The position numbers and the translations under genes were made by a program. The notes under the pieces were generated by a model. That model worked only from the letters and a program-made list of their open reading frames with translations. It ran no database searches and had not been told where the DNA came from. Shown here piece after piece: positions 1-8,697 of a stretch of 64,000 bases of DNA. Source of the stretch: Streptomyces antioxidans (GTDB lineage: Bacteria > Actinomycetota > Actinomycetes > Streptomycetales > Streptomycetaceae); assembly GCF_000968685.2 (NCBI RefSeq), contig NZ_LAKD02000120.1, positions 62,001 to 126,000 of the forward strand, given 5' to 3'. How positions within the stretch are numbered: the first letter of the stretch is position 1; each line of letters begins with the position of its first letter.

Positions 1-246
1 ATCCAGGCGTACGGCGTCTTTCCCGCCGACGCGGAGCTCGCCGTGCTCCACGGCGAGCTCGAGGGCGGCCAGTTCGTCGTCGCCTATGGACACCGGAGCC
101 GGGTGGTCGGGGTGCTCGGCTGGAACAGCCCGTGCGAGCTGCGCAAACTGCGTCAACTGGTGGTCGACCGGGCACCGTGGACATCGATCCTGCCCGCTCC
201 CCAGGCGGTGTGGCCCGGCCGACACCTCTCGGCCAGTCTCCGGTGA
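1..246 (+). CDS. FAD-dependent ferredoxin reductase-like protein, C-terminal fragment
   Basis: The open frame runs in from the left edge and stops at TGA 244-246, leaving 81 visible residues. The motif FVVAYGHRSRVVGVLGWN followed by a Leu/Arg-rich helix fits the reductase C-terminal domain of NAD(P)H:ferredoxin/rubredoxin reductases, which pass electrons to a ferredoxin, often for a cytochrome P450. The FAD and NAD(P) binding parts lie outside the window, so the family call rests on this tail alone. Partner and substrate cannot be seen. Confidence 0.6.
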   Translation: MQAYGVFPADAELAVLHGELEGGQFVVAYGHRSRVVGVLGWNSPCELRKLRQLVVDRAPWTSILPAPQAVWPGRHLSASLR

Positions 247-267
247 CCGCGACGTCAATCTCCGGCC

Positions 268-1779
268 ATGCGCTCTCGCGAGGCTGGCGGGGTGCTGGTC
301 CGTCGCCTTCTTCCGCAACGTGTCGCCGTCGCTCCTGGTCACTGCCACATCACTCCTGGGCACTGTCGGCTCCTCGGGCTCGCCGGGTCGGTGGCCCTCG
401 CAGCGGGCGGAGCGACGGCCGGAGCGCTGCCGGTGGGGGACGCCCTCACCCCTGACTCCGGAACCGAGGCGCTCGGGCTGATCAGCACCTATTTCGGTCT
501 TGTGCTGCTGATCGCGGCGTGGTGGCTGCTCGGGCGCGAGGTGCGCGGACCGGAGCCGCCCGGCCCCCGCTCGCTGCTGATCACGCTCGCCACCTGGGCG
601 GCTCCGCTGCTGCCCGGGCCGCCGCTGTTCAGCCGGGATGTGTACAGCTATCTCGCCCAGGGCGCGATGGTGCACGCCCGCATCGACGTCTACACCCACG
701 GCCCCATCCGCCTCGGCGGGCCGCTGGCGGACGAGGTGGCGCCGGTGTGGCAGCACACCCCGACGCCGTACGGCCCGGTCTCGCTGGCCTTCGAATCCGC
801 CATCGCCCACGCCTCGCGCGCCGAGCCGTCGCTCGGGGTGATCGGGCTGCGGCTGATCGCGCTGCTCGGGGTGGCGCTGATGGTGCTCGCGCTGCCCGTG
901 CTGGCGCGCCGCTGCGGCACCGAACCGCGCTCCGCCCTGTGGCTGGGCGGCCTCAACCCGCTCCTGCTGCTGCATCTGGTGGGTGGGGCGCACAATGATG
1001 CCGTGATGCTCGGGCTGCTCGGGGCCGGGCTGGTGGCCGCGACGGGCCGATGGCCGGCCTGTGGCGCGGTCCTGGTCACGCTTGCCGCTCTGGTCAAGGC
1101 CCCGGCGGCGCTGGGGCTGCTGGCGGTCGCCACGCTCTGGGCGCGCCGGCTGGAGGGCCGCAGGCGCCGGTTCGGCGCCGTGGCGGCCACCGCCGCGCTG
1201 TCCCTGGCCACCACGGGAGCGGCGACGGCGGTGACCGGCACCGGCTACGGCTGGATCTCCGCGCTCACCACCCCGGCCTCACCGGACAACTGGGCGCTGA
1301 CCAGCACGCTCGGCCGTGCCACCGGCGCCCTGCTGGAGTCGGTCGGCAGCGGTCTGGCGCCGCTGGCCGGGCCCGCGTGGCACGGTCTGGGGCTGCTGGC
1401 CACCACCGCGGCCATCGGGGCCGCCTGGCTGCGCCCGCCCCGCCCCCGGCCGGTGTACGCGCTCGGGCTGAGCCTGATCGCGGTGGCCCTGCTGGGCCCG
1501 GCGATCCGGCCCTGGTACGTGCTGTGGGGGCTGTTCGTGATCGCCGCGGCCGGTCCCGGCGGAACGGTGCGCAAGGCGGTGGTGGCCGGGAGCGGAGTGC
1601 TCGCGCTGGCCGTGCTGCCCAATGGGTTCGCACCCGATTCCCGGCAGCTGACGTACGCGGTGTGCGGGGGCGTGCTGGCGGTGTGCGCGCTGTGGTGCGT
1701 ACGGCGCGCACCGGGGTCCGCCACCGGCGGCGGACTGCCCGCCGTCCCCGGCGGCCACCGGTCGGAGCGTTCGGCATGA
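268..1779 (+). CDS. mptB: MptB-type polyprenol-phosphomannose-dependent alpha-1,6-mannosyltransferase
   Basis: This 503-residue, strongly hydrophobic protein has a dozen or so membrane spans. The stretch LFSRDVYSYLAQGAMVHA, with Asp early in an extracytoplasmic loop, is typical of MptB/GT-C mannosyltransferases that take mannose from polyprenyl-phosphomannose outside the membrane. In mycobacteria and corynebacteria MptB builds the alpha-1,6-mannan core of lipomannan. ATG 268 has only a modest ribosome site and the first 35 residues look atypical, so a downstream start is possible. The stop overlaps the next ATG (ATGA, 1776-1779), which implies coupling to the following mannosyltransferase. 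The acceptor in this organism is not known. Confidence 0.82.
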   Translation: MRSREAGGVLVRRLLPQRVAVAPGHCHITPGHCRLLGLAGSVALAAGGATAGALPVGDALTPDSGTEALGLISTYFGLVLLIAAWWLLGREVRGPEPPGPRSLLITLATWAAPLLPGPPLFSRDVYSYLAQGAMVHARIDVYTHGPIRLGGPLADEVAPVWQHTPTPYGPVSLAFESAIAHASRAEPSLGVIGLRLIALLGVALMVLALPVLARRCGTEPRSALWLGGLNPLLLLHLVGGAHNDAVMLGLLGAGLVAATGRWPACGAVLVTLAALVKAPAALGLLAVATLWARRLEGRRRRFGAVAATAALSLATTGAATAVTGTGYGWISALTTPASPDNWALTSTLGRATGALLESVGSGLAPLAGPAWHGLGLLATTAAIGAAWLRPPRPRPVYALGLSLIAVALLGPAIRPWYVLWGLFVIAAAGPGGTVRKAVVAGSGVLALAVLPNGFAPDSRQLTYAVCGGVLAVCALWCVRRAPGSATGGGLPAVPGGHRSERSA

Positions 1780-2993
1780 CGGGGCCCACCACCTCGCGCG
1801 GACGGCTGGCGCTGGGGCTCGCCCTCACGGTGGCGGTGGCGCTCTTCCTGGCCTTCGTGCCGCTGCACCGGCACTGGTTCGACCTCAACGTCTACTACGA
1901 CGCCGTGGGCCATTGGCGGCGGGACGGCCGGATCTACGACTTCACCATCCCCGGCGCTGACGGGGCGGACTACGGCTTCACCTATCCGCCGTTCGCCGCC
2001 CTGTGCATGCTGCCGATGGCGCTGTTCACCTGGCCGGCCGCGATCACCCTGAGCATGGTGCTCAACGTGGCCGCCTCGGCCACCCTGCTCAGCTGGCTGA
2101 TCGGGCCGATCGTCCAGCGGCACGGCTGGAACAAGTGGTTCGCCTTCGTGGTGGCGGCCTGTCTGTTCGTCCTGCTGGAGCCGGTGCGGGACACCTTCAG
2201 CTTCGGGCAGGTCAATCTGGTTCTGCTGGTGCTGGTGTTCTTCGACGCCTGGCTGCTGTGCACGGGGCGCGGCCGGTTCGCCGGATGCGGTATCGGGCTC
2301 GCCGCCGCCATCAAGCTCACCCCGGCGATCTTCATCGGCTATCTGCTGATCACCCGGCGGTGGCGCGCCGCCGCGACCGCCACGGGCACCGCGGTGGCCG
2401 CCACCCTGCTGGCGCTTGCGGTGGCGCCGGACGCCTCGCGGGTCTACTGGACCGAGGCGCTGTGGGACACCGACCGGATCGGGGTGCTCTCCTACGTCTC
2501 CAACCAGTCGTGGGAGGGGGTGCTGGCCCGGCTGGCCGATCCGGTGCGGCCGAGCGGGGTGGTGTGGGCGCTCGGCGTGCTCGCGGTGCTGGCCGTCTGG
2601 GCCTACCGGGTGCGCTCCGCGGTGGCCGTCGGGGACGAACGGGCCGGGTTCGCGCTGACCGGGGTGGCCGCCTGTCTGATCAGCCCGATCACCTGGGTGC
2701 ACCATCTGGTGTGGCTGGTTCCGGCCCTGGTGGTGCTGGTCGACTGCGGGCTGCGGCCGGACGCGCCACCGGCCAGGCGCAGGCTGCTGCTCCGGGCCGC
2801 TGCGGTGGTGTACGTGCTGCTGTGCAGCAGTGTGGTGTGGCTGTGGCGGTATGACTTCACCGGGGTGGACGGCTTCCTCGGCGGCAACACCTATGTGTGG
2901 ATCTGCCTCGGCCTGCTGATCGCGCTCCCGCTGCGGGGTGCTCGTTCCGCGGCGATGCTGGGCCGAGAGCCGTATCCGGCACGTATCCCATGA
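1776..2993 (+). CDS. GT87 family mannosyltransferase, integral membrane
   Basis: This 405-residue polytopic protein matches GT87 (DUF2029, PimE/MptC-like) polyprenyl-phosphomannose-dependent alpha-1,2-mannosyltransferases. Visible signs are HWFDLNVYYDAVGHWRRDG after the first span, with the conserved Asp, then FTYPPFAA, then SFGQVNLVLL and GLAAAIKLTPAIF further in. ATG 1776 overlaps the upstream stop and its own stop overlaps the next candidate start at 2990, so three envelope genes form one coupled operon. It would act on the outer face of the membrane, decorating the same glycolipid or glycoprotein as the MptB-like neighbour. Linkage and acceptor are inferred. Confidence 0.85.
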   Translation: MTGPTTSRGRLALGLALTVAVALFLAFVPLHRHWFDLNVYYDAVGHWRRDGRIYDFTIPGADGADYGFTYPPFAALCMLPMALFTWPAAITLSMVLNVAASATLLSWLIGPIVQRHGWNKWFAFVVAACLFVLLEPVRDTFSFGQVNLVLLVLVFFDAWLLCTGRGRFAGCGIGLAAAIKLTPAIFIGYLLITRRWRAAATATGTAVAATLLALAVAPDASRVYWTEALWDTDRIGVLSYVSNQSWEGVLARLADPVRPSGVVWALGVLAVLAVWAYRVRSAVAVGDERAGFALTGVAACLISPITWVHHLVWLVPALVVLVDCGLRPDAPPARRRLLLRAAAVVYVLLCSSVVWLWRYDFTGVDGFLGGNTYVWICLGLLIALPLRGARSAAMLGREPYPARIP

Positions 2994-4021
2994 CGACAGG
3001 AGTGTCCGGACCGATGCCTGAAGCGATGCCGCGGCCCGCGGCGCAGCCCCTGGACCGGCCCGCGGAGCGGGCGGGGCACCGGCCACTGTTCCGGCGGCTG
3101 CCGCTGCGGCAGATCCTGTGTCTGCTGCCGCTGCTCGTCGTGGCCGTCTGGGTGGTCAAGCACCGGTCGCTGATCGGCTCCGGCGCCCGCCAGATGTTCA
3201 CCGCCAATCCGTACTGGCTGCTGACGGCGGTGGCGACGACCGGGCTCGGCTGGGTGGCGGTGTCGTTCGCCCGGCAGGGCACGGTGCTGGAGCGGCTGCC
3301 CGCCAGGCGGCTGTTCGCCACCCAGTTCGCCGCGGGCGCGGCCAACCACCTGCTGCCGTCGGGGATCGGCGCCAGCGCGGTCAACATCCGGTTCATGACG
3401 GGCTGCGGACTGCCGCCCGCCCGCTCCTCGGCGGCGCTGGCCCTGTACTTCCTGGCGGAGGCCACGGCCCGGATGGGGCTGCTGCTGACGCTGCTCCTGG
3501 CGTTTCCCGAGGCGCTGCGGCTGGGGCCGCTGCTGCCGGAGTCGGTGAGCGGGACGGTGGTGGCCGGGGTGGTGGCGGCTGCCGGGGTGCTGGTGGCGGG
3601 GGTGGCGCTGGTCGGTCCGGTGCGCCGGCTCGTGGTGAGGTTCCTGCGCACCGCGCTGGCCGACGCCCGTTCGCTGCATACCCGGCCGTCCAGGGCGCTG
3701 GCGCTGTGGGGCGGCTCGCTGGCGTTTCCGCTGCTCCAGGCGGCGGGGCTGATGGCGGTCGCGCTGGCGCTCGAGCTCGAGGTGCGGCCGGCGCATGTGC
3801 TGCTCGCGTATCTGGCCGCCACCGCGGTGGCCGCCGTCGTGCCCGCTCCCGGCGGTATCGGCTCGGTCGACGCTGCGCTGGTCATCGCGCTGGTGGCGGC
3901 GGGGGCACCGGTCGAGTCGGCCACCTCCACGGTGTTGGCGTACCGCTTCATCACGGTGTGGCTCCCGCTGATCCCCGGGGCGCTGGTGCTGGGCGGGCTG
4001 GTGCGCTGGAAGATCGTCTGA
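2990..4021 (+). CDS. Lysylphosphatidylglycerol synthase-type transmembrane protein
   Basis: This 343-residue membrane protein of the LPG_synthase_TM/YbhN family has about eight spans. The segment ATQFAAGAANHLLPSGIGASAV and the later VVPAPGGIGSVDAALVIALV are the two typical conserved segments. It lacks the soluble aminoacyl-transfer domain of MprF, so it is more likely a flippase-like or glycolipid-processing partner, as for homologues beside glycosyltransferases. ATG 2990 overlaps the previous stop (ATGA). ATG 3014, preceded by AGGAG at 2998-3002, is an alternative. It is the last gene of the mannosyltransferase operon, and a long hairpin follows. Confidence 0.8.
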   Translation: MTTGVSGPMPEAMPRPAAQPLDRPAERAGHRPLFRRLPLRQILCLLPLLVVAVWVVKHRSLIGSGARQMFTANPYWLLTAVATTGLGWVAVSFARQGTVLERLPARRLFATQFAAGAANHLLPSGIGASAVNIRFMTGCGLPPARSSAALALYFLAEATARMGLLLTLLLAFPEALRLGPLLPESVSGTVVAGVVAAAGVLVAGVALVGPVRRLVVRFLRTALADARSLHTRPSRALALWGGSLAFPLLQAAGLMAVALALELEVRPAHVLLAYLAATAVAAVVPAPGGIGSVDAALVIALVAAGAPVESATSTVLAYRFITVWLPLIPGALVLGGLVRWKIV

Positions 4022-4079
4022 CCCGGCGGGACCTGACCCCGCCGGACCCGGCGGGATCAGATGCGCCGGGCCCGGCGGG
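4022..4079. repeat. Three tandem units of about 25 bp at a convergent gene end
   Basis: CCCGGCGGG recurs at 4022, 4047 and 4071 (spacing 25 then 24) in similar flanks. The array begins right after the stop of the membrane-protein gene and runs into the TCA that is the stop of the convergent CapA-like gene. It therefore fills the whole gap between the two genes. Confidence 0.65.
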
Positions 4080-4088
4080 GTCAGGTCC
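4029..4088. terminator. Long hairpin between convergent genes
   Basis: The outer arms 4029-4045 and 4072-4088 are 17-bp perfect reverse complements. An inner stem, 4047-4053 with 4064-4070, extends the fold. The right arm includes the CapA-like stop codon (4081-4083). The position between two convergent genes suggests a bidirectional terminator; as is usual in Streptomyces there is no T-tract. Confidence 0.75.
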
Positions 4089-5193
4089 GGCGCAGGGTGA
4101 GCACGTCGTCGGGCCGGACGTCGATGTGCGAGCCGAGGGAGGCCCCGGCCCGGTCGAGGGTTCCGCCCAGCCATGCGGAGTCATCGTGGCCGGTGCGCTC
4201 CAGCCGCATCCGCCGGGACCGCAGCGGCACCATGCGCAGGGTCAGCAGGCGGCCGGTGTCCGGGTCCAGCACGGGGAAGTAGAGCAGCCGCAGATCGTCG
4301 CGGTACCGCTCATGGCCGCCGATGCCCTCGTAGTCGTCCACCATGTCGCCGCAGCCGTAGAGGACCAGCTTGCCGCGGTACACCTCGAGGGGCCGGGGGT
4401 GGTGGGAGGAGTGGCCGTGGACGAGGTCCACCCCGCCGTCGATCAGGGCGTGGGCGAAGTGGATCTGGTCCGGTGCGACGCCGTACCCCCAGTTGCCGCC
4501 CCAGTGGACCGAGGCGACGGCGAGGTCGCCGGGGCGTTTGAGCTGCCGTACCCGGTCGGTGATCGCGTACGCGCGGGCGTCCGACAGCTCGGGCAGGAAG
4601 TCGACCCCGGACCGGTTCCCGGCCGCGGCCCACCGGTCCGGGATGCCACTGGAGGCGGCGCCGAACGAGAACACCAGCACCCGGCGGTGGTCCCGGGCGG
4701 GGACGACGGCGGGGCGCCGCGCGGCGGCCGCGTCACGGCCCGCTCCGGCCGCCCGGAGCCCGGCGGCGGCCAGGGAGTCCAGGGTCTCGTCGAGCCCGCG
4801 CCGCCCGCCGTCGAGCACATGGTTGTTGGCCAGGACGCAGACATCGGGCCGGACCGCGGTGAGACAGGGGAGGTTGTCCGGGCTCATCCGGTAGTGGACG
4901 TCCTTCCCCGGGGCGAACTCATCGCTGCGGGTGACGCTCGTCTCCAGGTTGAGCACCCGCACCTCGGGCGCCTCCTCGTCCAGCACCGCCAGGGCGTCGC
5001 CCCAGGGCCAGGAGAAGTCCACCGGGCGCGGGATCGGCCCGTTCGCCGCCTCGGCCAGCTCCACATAGGCACGGGAGTCGCGGACGTACGGCTCGTGGAG
5101 CTCCGGATCGCCCGGATGCGGCAGGATCTGGTCGACACCGCGGGCGAGCATCACATCGCCGCAGAGGAACAGCGTCACCGCCGTGTCGTGCAT
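4081..5193 (-). CDS. CapA family protein (PGA_cap metallophosphoesterase fold)
   Basis: The protein has 370 residues and no evident signal peptide. It starts LFLCGDVMLARGVDQ and carries VLNLETSVT, VCVLANNHVLDGG and a later VDLVHGHSSHHPRP, the Asp/Asn/His metal-site pattern of the CapA fold, which is related to calcineurin-like phosphoesterases. Bacillus CapA takes part in poly-gamma-glutamate capsule making, but most stand-alone actinobacterial members are uncharacterised, so the substrate is unknown. The start ATG 5193 has only a weak GAG upstream. It lies 93 bp downstream of the sigma-factor gene on the same strand and could be cotranscribed. Confidence 0.83.
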   Translation of the reverse strand: MHDTAVTLFLCGDVMLARGVDQILPHPGDPELHEPYVRDSRAYVELAEAANGPIPRPVDFSWPWGDALAVLDEEAPEVRVLNLETSVTRSDEFAPGKDVHYRMSPDNLPCLTAVRPDVCVLANNHVLDGGRRGLDETLDSLAAAGLRAAGAGRDAAAARRPAVVPARDHRRVLVFSFGAASSGIPDRWAAAGNRSGVDFLPELSDARAYAITDRVRQLKRPGDLAVASVHWGGNWGYGVAPDQIHFAHALIDGGVDLVHGHSSHHPRPLEVYRGKLVLYGCGDMVDDYEGIGGHERYRDDLRLLYFPVLDPDTGRLLTLRMVPLRSRRMRLERTGHDDSAWLGGTLDRAGASLGSHIDVRPDDVLTLRRT

Positions 5194-5286
5194 ATCTCAA
5201 CGATAGGCGTGCGCCGCCATGAGTGGCCGTGGCCGGGGCGGGGACCCGGACCGGCGGAGGTTGCACGGGCCACCGGGGCGTGGGCG

Positions 5287-6093
5287 TCACGCGGCACGGG
5301 CGTCGACCTCCTGGCCCAGGCGGGCGCAGGTGCGGTTGATGAGCCGGGAGACCTGCATCTGGGAGATGCCGAGCCGATCGGCGATCCGGCTCTGGGTCTC
5401 GTCGCAGAAGAACCGCAGGTAAAGGATCTCCCGCTCGCGCTCCGGAAGCCTGCGCAGACACGGCTTGAGGGATTCGCGCTGCACCACCCGCTCGTAGGAG
5501 GACTCGGTGGAGCCGAGCGTGTCCACCAGTGTGTAGCCGTCGTCGGCGCCACGCAGGGCGGCGTCCAGCGACAGTGTGCGGAAGCTGTCCAGCGCCTCCA
5601 TGCCGACGAGGACGTCCTCCTCGGTCATGCCGGTGTGCCGGGCGATGTCCCTGACGCTGGGCGAGCGGTCGTCCGGTGAGCGGGTCAGCTCCTGGACGGC
5701 GGTGCGGACCCGGTTGCGCAGCTCCTGGACCCGGCGCGGGACGTGCAGCCCCCACATGTGATCGCGGAAGTGCCGCTTGACCTCCCCGACCACGGTGGGG
5801 ACTGCATAGCTCTCGAAGGCCGAACCCCGGTCCGGCTCATAGCGCTTGACCGCCTTGACCAGGCCGACCATGGCCACCTGCCGCAGATCCTCGGGGCTTT
5901 CACCGCGGTTGCGGAACCGTGCGGCGATGCGCTCGGCCATCGGCATCCAGGCCTGGACGATCTCCTGCCGCAGGGCCTCCTTCTCCTGGCCGTCCGGCAG
6001 ACCGGCGATCCGGCGGAAGTCGGCGGAGGTGTCGGGGGCGTCGTCGTGTGCGTGCTTGGAGTGGGTGCGGGGCTGTGCTCGTGCGGACATCAT
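5287..6093 (-). CDS. SigB/SigF-family RNA polymerase sigma factor
   Basis: This 268-residue group 3 sigma factor contains region 2 (EDLRQVAMVGLVKAVKRYEP, then FESYAVPTVVGEVKRHFRDH), region 3 (VPRRVQELRNRV) and region 4 (LPEREREILYLRFF with the helix-turn-helix TQSRIADRLGISQMQVSRLI). This is the SigB/F/G/H group used in streptomycetes for osmotic stress and sporulation. AGGGAG lies about 10 bases before the paired ATGs at 6093 and 6090. No anti-sigma or anti-anti-sigma gene is adjacent; an RsbA-like protein sits far away at 30784-31734. Which paralogue this is cannot be decided from sequence alone. Confidence 0.88.
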   Translation of the reverse strand: MMSARAQPRTHSKHAHDDAPDTSADFRRIAGLPDGQEKEALRQEIVQAWMPMAERIAARFRNRGESPEDLRQVAMVGLVKAVKRYEPDRGSAFESYAVPTVVGEVKRHFRDHMWGLHVPRRVQELRNRVRTAVQELTRSPDDRSPSVRDIARHTGMTEEDVLVGMEALDSFRTLSLDAALRGADDGYTLVDTLGSTESSYERVVQRESLKPCLRRLPEREREILYLRFFCDETQSRIADRLGISQMQVSRLINRTCARLGQEVDARAA

Positions 6094-6497
6094 CGGGGGT
6101 CTCCCTCGGGCTGTCGTCGGTGTCACCACAGGCGCTGGCGATCCGGACAACTCGGGCGACCGTGAACACGCCTTTAGCAGCCGGGCTGCTCCCATGGCGT
6201 GCCTCCGGTCCGAAGCACACTGTTCGCGTGCCCGTCCTCGGCATGGCGAAACGGAGTTCGTGTCCACGGATGCCGGTACTGCCGGTGCGGCGTACATCAC
6301 AGTCGTCCATCACATCGGCCAAGAGGCGTGGCCGGTTGGGCATGTGGGTGGGCCCGCGACAAGGATCCGGCCCACGGTCAATATTTACGGAGGCTTTCCC
6401 GCCGTTTCGCCCACGTGCCGTTGTCCGTACCGGCTCGGCGGAAGAGACTGCACCGGTTCCCCGCTTCCCTTCGAACGCCACAGGAGACCGGAGCGTC
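6094..6497. other. 404-bp divergent intergenic region, sigma factor / phospholipase C
   Basis: It holds the promoters of the sigma-factor gene (minus) and the phospholipase gene (plus). An A/T-rich patch around 6380-6390 stands out. I looked for a SigB-type GGGTA element and for 11-bp PHO-box direct repeats and found neither convincingly; one isolated GTTCACGGTCG lies on the minus strand near 6155-6175. I see no gene here. Confidence 0.5.
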
Positions 6498-8558
6498 ATG
6501 ACCTCCATAGACCGTCGACGATTCCTGCAACTTGCCGGTACCGGCACGGCCATGTCCCTCCTCTCCGCCAGCATCGCCCGCGCCGCGGAGATTCCGGCGA
6601 ACCGCCGGACCGGAAGCCTGCGGGACGTCGAGCACATCGTCGTGCTGATGCAGGAGAACCGCTCCTTCGACCACTACTTCGGCACCCTGCGCGGGGTACG
6701 GGGCTTCGGCGATCCGCGGCCGGTGCGGCTGCCGGGCGGCAAACCGGTGTGGCACCAGTCCGACGGTTCCAAGGAGGTGCTGCCGTTCCGCCCCGAGGTG
6801 AACGACCTCGGGCTGCAGTTCCTCCAGGACCTGCCGCACGGCTGGGGCGACGGCCATGCGGCGTTCAACGGCGGCGCGTACGACAAGTGGGTGCCCTCCA
6901 AGTCGGCCACCACGATGGCGTATCTGACCCGTGAGGACATTCCGTTCCACTACGCGCTGGCCGACGCCTTCACCGTCTGCGACGCCTACCACTGCTCGCT
7001 CATCGGCTCCACGGACCCCAACCGCTACTACCTGTGGTCCGGTTACACCGGGAACGACGGCAAGGGCGGCGGCCCGGTGCTGGACAACGCGGAGGCCGGT
7101 TACGGCTGGACCACCTACCCCGAGCGCCTGGAGGAGGCCGGGGTCTCCTGGAAGATCTACCAGGACATCGGCGACGGGCTCGACGCCGAGGGCGGCTGGG
7201 GCTGGATCGACGACGCCTACCGCGGCAACTACGGCGACAACTCGCTGCTGTACTTCAACCAGTACCGCGACGCCAAGCCCGGCGACCCGCTGTACGACAA
7301 GGCCCGCACCGGAACCGACGCCAAGAACGGCGACGGCCTCTTCGACGTCCTGCGGGCCGATGTGCGGGGCGGGAAGCTGCCGCAGATCTCCTGGATCGCG
7401 GCCCCCGAAGCCTTCACCGAGCACCCCAACTGGCCCGCCAACTACGGCGCCTGGTACCTCGCCCAGGTGCTGGACGCGCTCACCTCCGACCCCGCGGTGT
7501 GGAGCAGGACCGCGCTCCTCATCACCTACGACGAGAACGACGGCTTCTTCGACCATGTGGTGCCGCCGTACGCGCCCGCCGCCCAGCGGGGCGCCTCGAC
7601 CGTGGACACCACCGGGGAGCTGTACGCCGGTTCCTCCTCCCAGCCCGCGGGCCCGTACGGGCTGGGGCAGCGGGTGCCGATGCTGGTGGTGTCGCCGTGG
7701 AGCAAGGGCGGCTGGGTGTGCTCGCAGACCCTGGACCACACCTCCGTCATCCGGCTCATGGAGCGGCGCTTCGGCGTCGAGGAGCCGAACATCTCGCCGT
7801 GGCGACGCGCGGTGTGCGGCGATCTGACCGGGGCCTTCGACTTCTCCCTGACCGATGTGAAGGTCCCGGCCCTGCCGGACACCAGCGGCTACCGGCCCAA
7901 GGACGGCGAGCGGCACCCGGACTACATACCGACGCCCCCGGCGAACCCCTCGCTGCCCCGGCAGGAGCCCGGGCTGCGCCGTGCCAGGCCACTGCCGTAC
8001 GACCTGTCGGCCGACGCCACGACCGGGGCCGACGGCGAACTGCGGATCGACTTCGACCACCACGGCAAGTCCACCGCGGCACACTTCCACGTGACCTCCA
8101 CGAGCCATGAGGGCGGTCCGTGGGGTTACACCGTCGAGGCGGGCAAGCGGCTGTCCGGCAGCTGGCAGCGCTCCTCGGCGGACAACGGCGGCTATGACCT
8201 CCAGGTGCACGGTCCGGCCGGTTTTCTGCGCCACTTCACCGGCCATGCCACCGGCGAGGGCCCCGAGGTGAGTGCCCGTCACGATTGGGCGACCGGTGAG
8301 GTCGTGCTGACCCTGGCCAACCGGGGCGACACGGCGGTGCGGCTCACCGTCACCGACAACTACCAGCAGGAGAAGCCGGTGAGCTACCGGCTCCGGCCGG
8401 GGGCGCGGGTGGTGCACACCGCGCGGACCGGGCGCAGCCACCGGTGGTACGACCTGTCGGTGGACTCCGACCAGGACAGCGGCTATCTGCGCCGTCTGGC
8501 CGGGCATGTGGAGACCGGCCGTGCGGGGGTGAGCGACCCCGCGCTCTCGGCGGGCTGA
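6498..8558 (+). CDS. Phosphocholine-specific phospholipase C, Tat-exported
   Basis: The 686-residue protein hydrolyses phospholipids such as phosphatidylcholine outside the cell. The N-terminus is a twin-arginine signal (DRRRFLQLAGTGTAMS) cut near ARAAE. The catalytic domain shows VLMQENRSFDHYFGTLRGVRG with the metal/nucleophile region, DAYHCSLIGSTDPNR, and TYDENDGFFDHVVPP. The last roughly 180 residues are two copies of the bacterial phospholipase C C-terminal domain (DUF756). ATG 6498 follows GGAG at 6490-6493. Length and architecture match PlcN/PlcH-like enzymes. Such genes are often phosphate-regulated, but no clear PHO box was found. A strong hairpin follows. Confidence 0.92.
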   Translation: MTSIDRRRFLQLAGTGTAMSLLSASIARAAEIPANRRTGSLRDVEHIVVLMQENRSFDHYFGTLRGVRGFGDPRPVRLPGGKPVWHQSDGSKEVLPFRPEVNDLGLQFLQDLPHGWGDGHAAFNGGAYDKWVPSKSATTMAYLTREDIPFHYALADAFTVCDAYHCSLIGSTDPNRYYLWSGYTGNDGKGGGPVLDNAEAGYGWTTYPERLEEAGVSWKIYQDIGDGLDAEGGWGWIDDAYRGNYGDNSLLYFNQYRDAKPGDPLYDKARTGTDAKNGDGLFDVLRADVRGGKLPQISWIAAPEAFTEHPNWPANYGAWYLAQVLDALTSDPAVWSRTALLITYDENDGFFDHVVPPYAPAAQRGASTVDTTGELYAGSSSQPAGPYGLGQRVPMLVVSPWSKGGWVCSQTLDHTSVIRLMERRFGVEEPNISPWRRAVCGDLTGAFDFSLTDVKVPALPDTSGYRPKDGERHPDYIPTPPANPSLPRQEPGLRRARPLPYDLSADATTGADGELRIDFDHHGKSTAAHFHVTSTSHEGGPWGYTVEAGKRLSGSWQRSSADNGGYDLQVHGPAGFLRHFTGHATGEGPEVSARHDWATGEVVLTLANRGDTAVRLTVTDNYQQEKPVSYRLRPGARVVHTARTGRSHRWYDLSVDSDQDSGYLRRLAGHVETGRAGVSDPALSAG

Positions 8559-8580
8559 GCCTCCGCCACCGGCCCTCCGT

Positions 8581-8618
8581 CGCGCGCCCGTCCGGCTTCC
8601 CCGCCGGGCGGGCGCGCG
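8581..8618. terminator. Hairpin terminator, phospholipase C / AraC convergent ends
   Basis: Arms 8581-8596 and 8603-8618 (16 bp, one G-T wobble) enclose the loop TTCCCC. It lies between the stop of the phospholipase gene and that of the convergent AraC gene. Confidence 0.8.
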
Positions 8619-8697
8619 GTGCGTTTCTCCACCGCGCATGACGCCCGGGCCGTACCACCCGCGGCACTCGGGCCGCACCATCCATGGCGCTCGGCCG

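Noticed and set aside
6150..6180. PHO box upstream of phospholipase C
   Set aside because: Only one GTTCACG-like unit is seen, on the wrong strand for the phospholipase gene and without an 11-bp partner.
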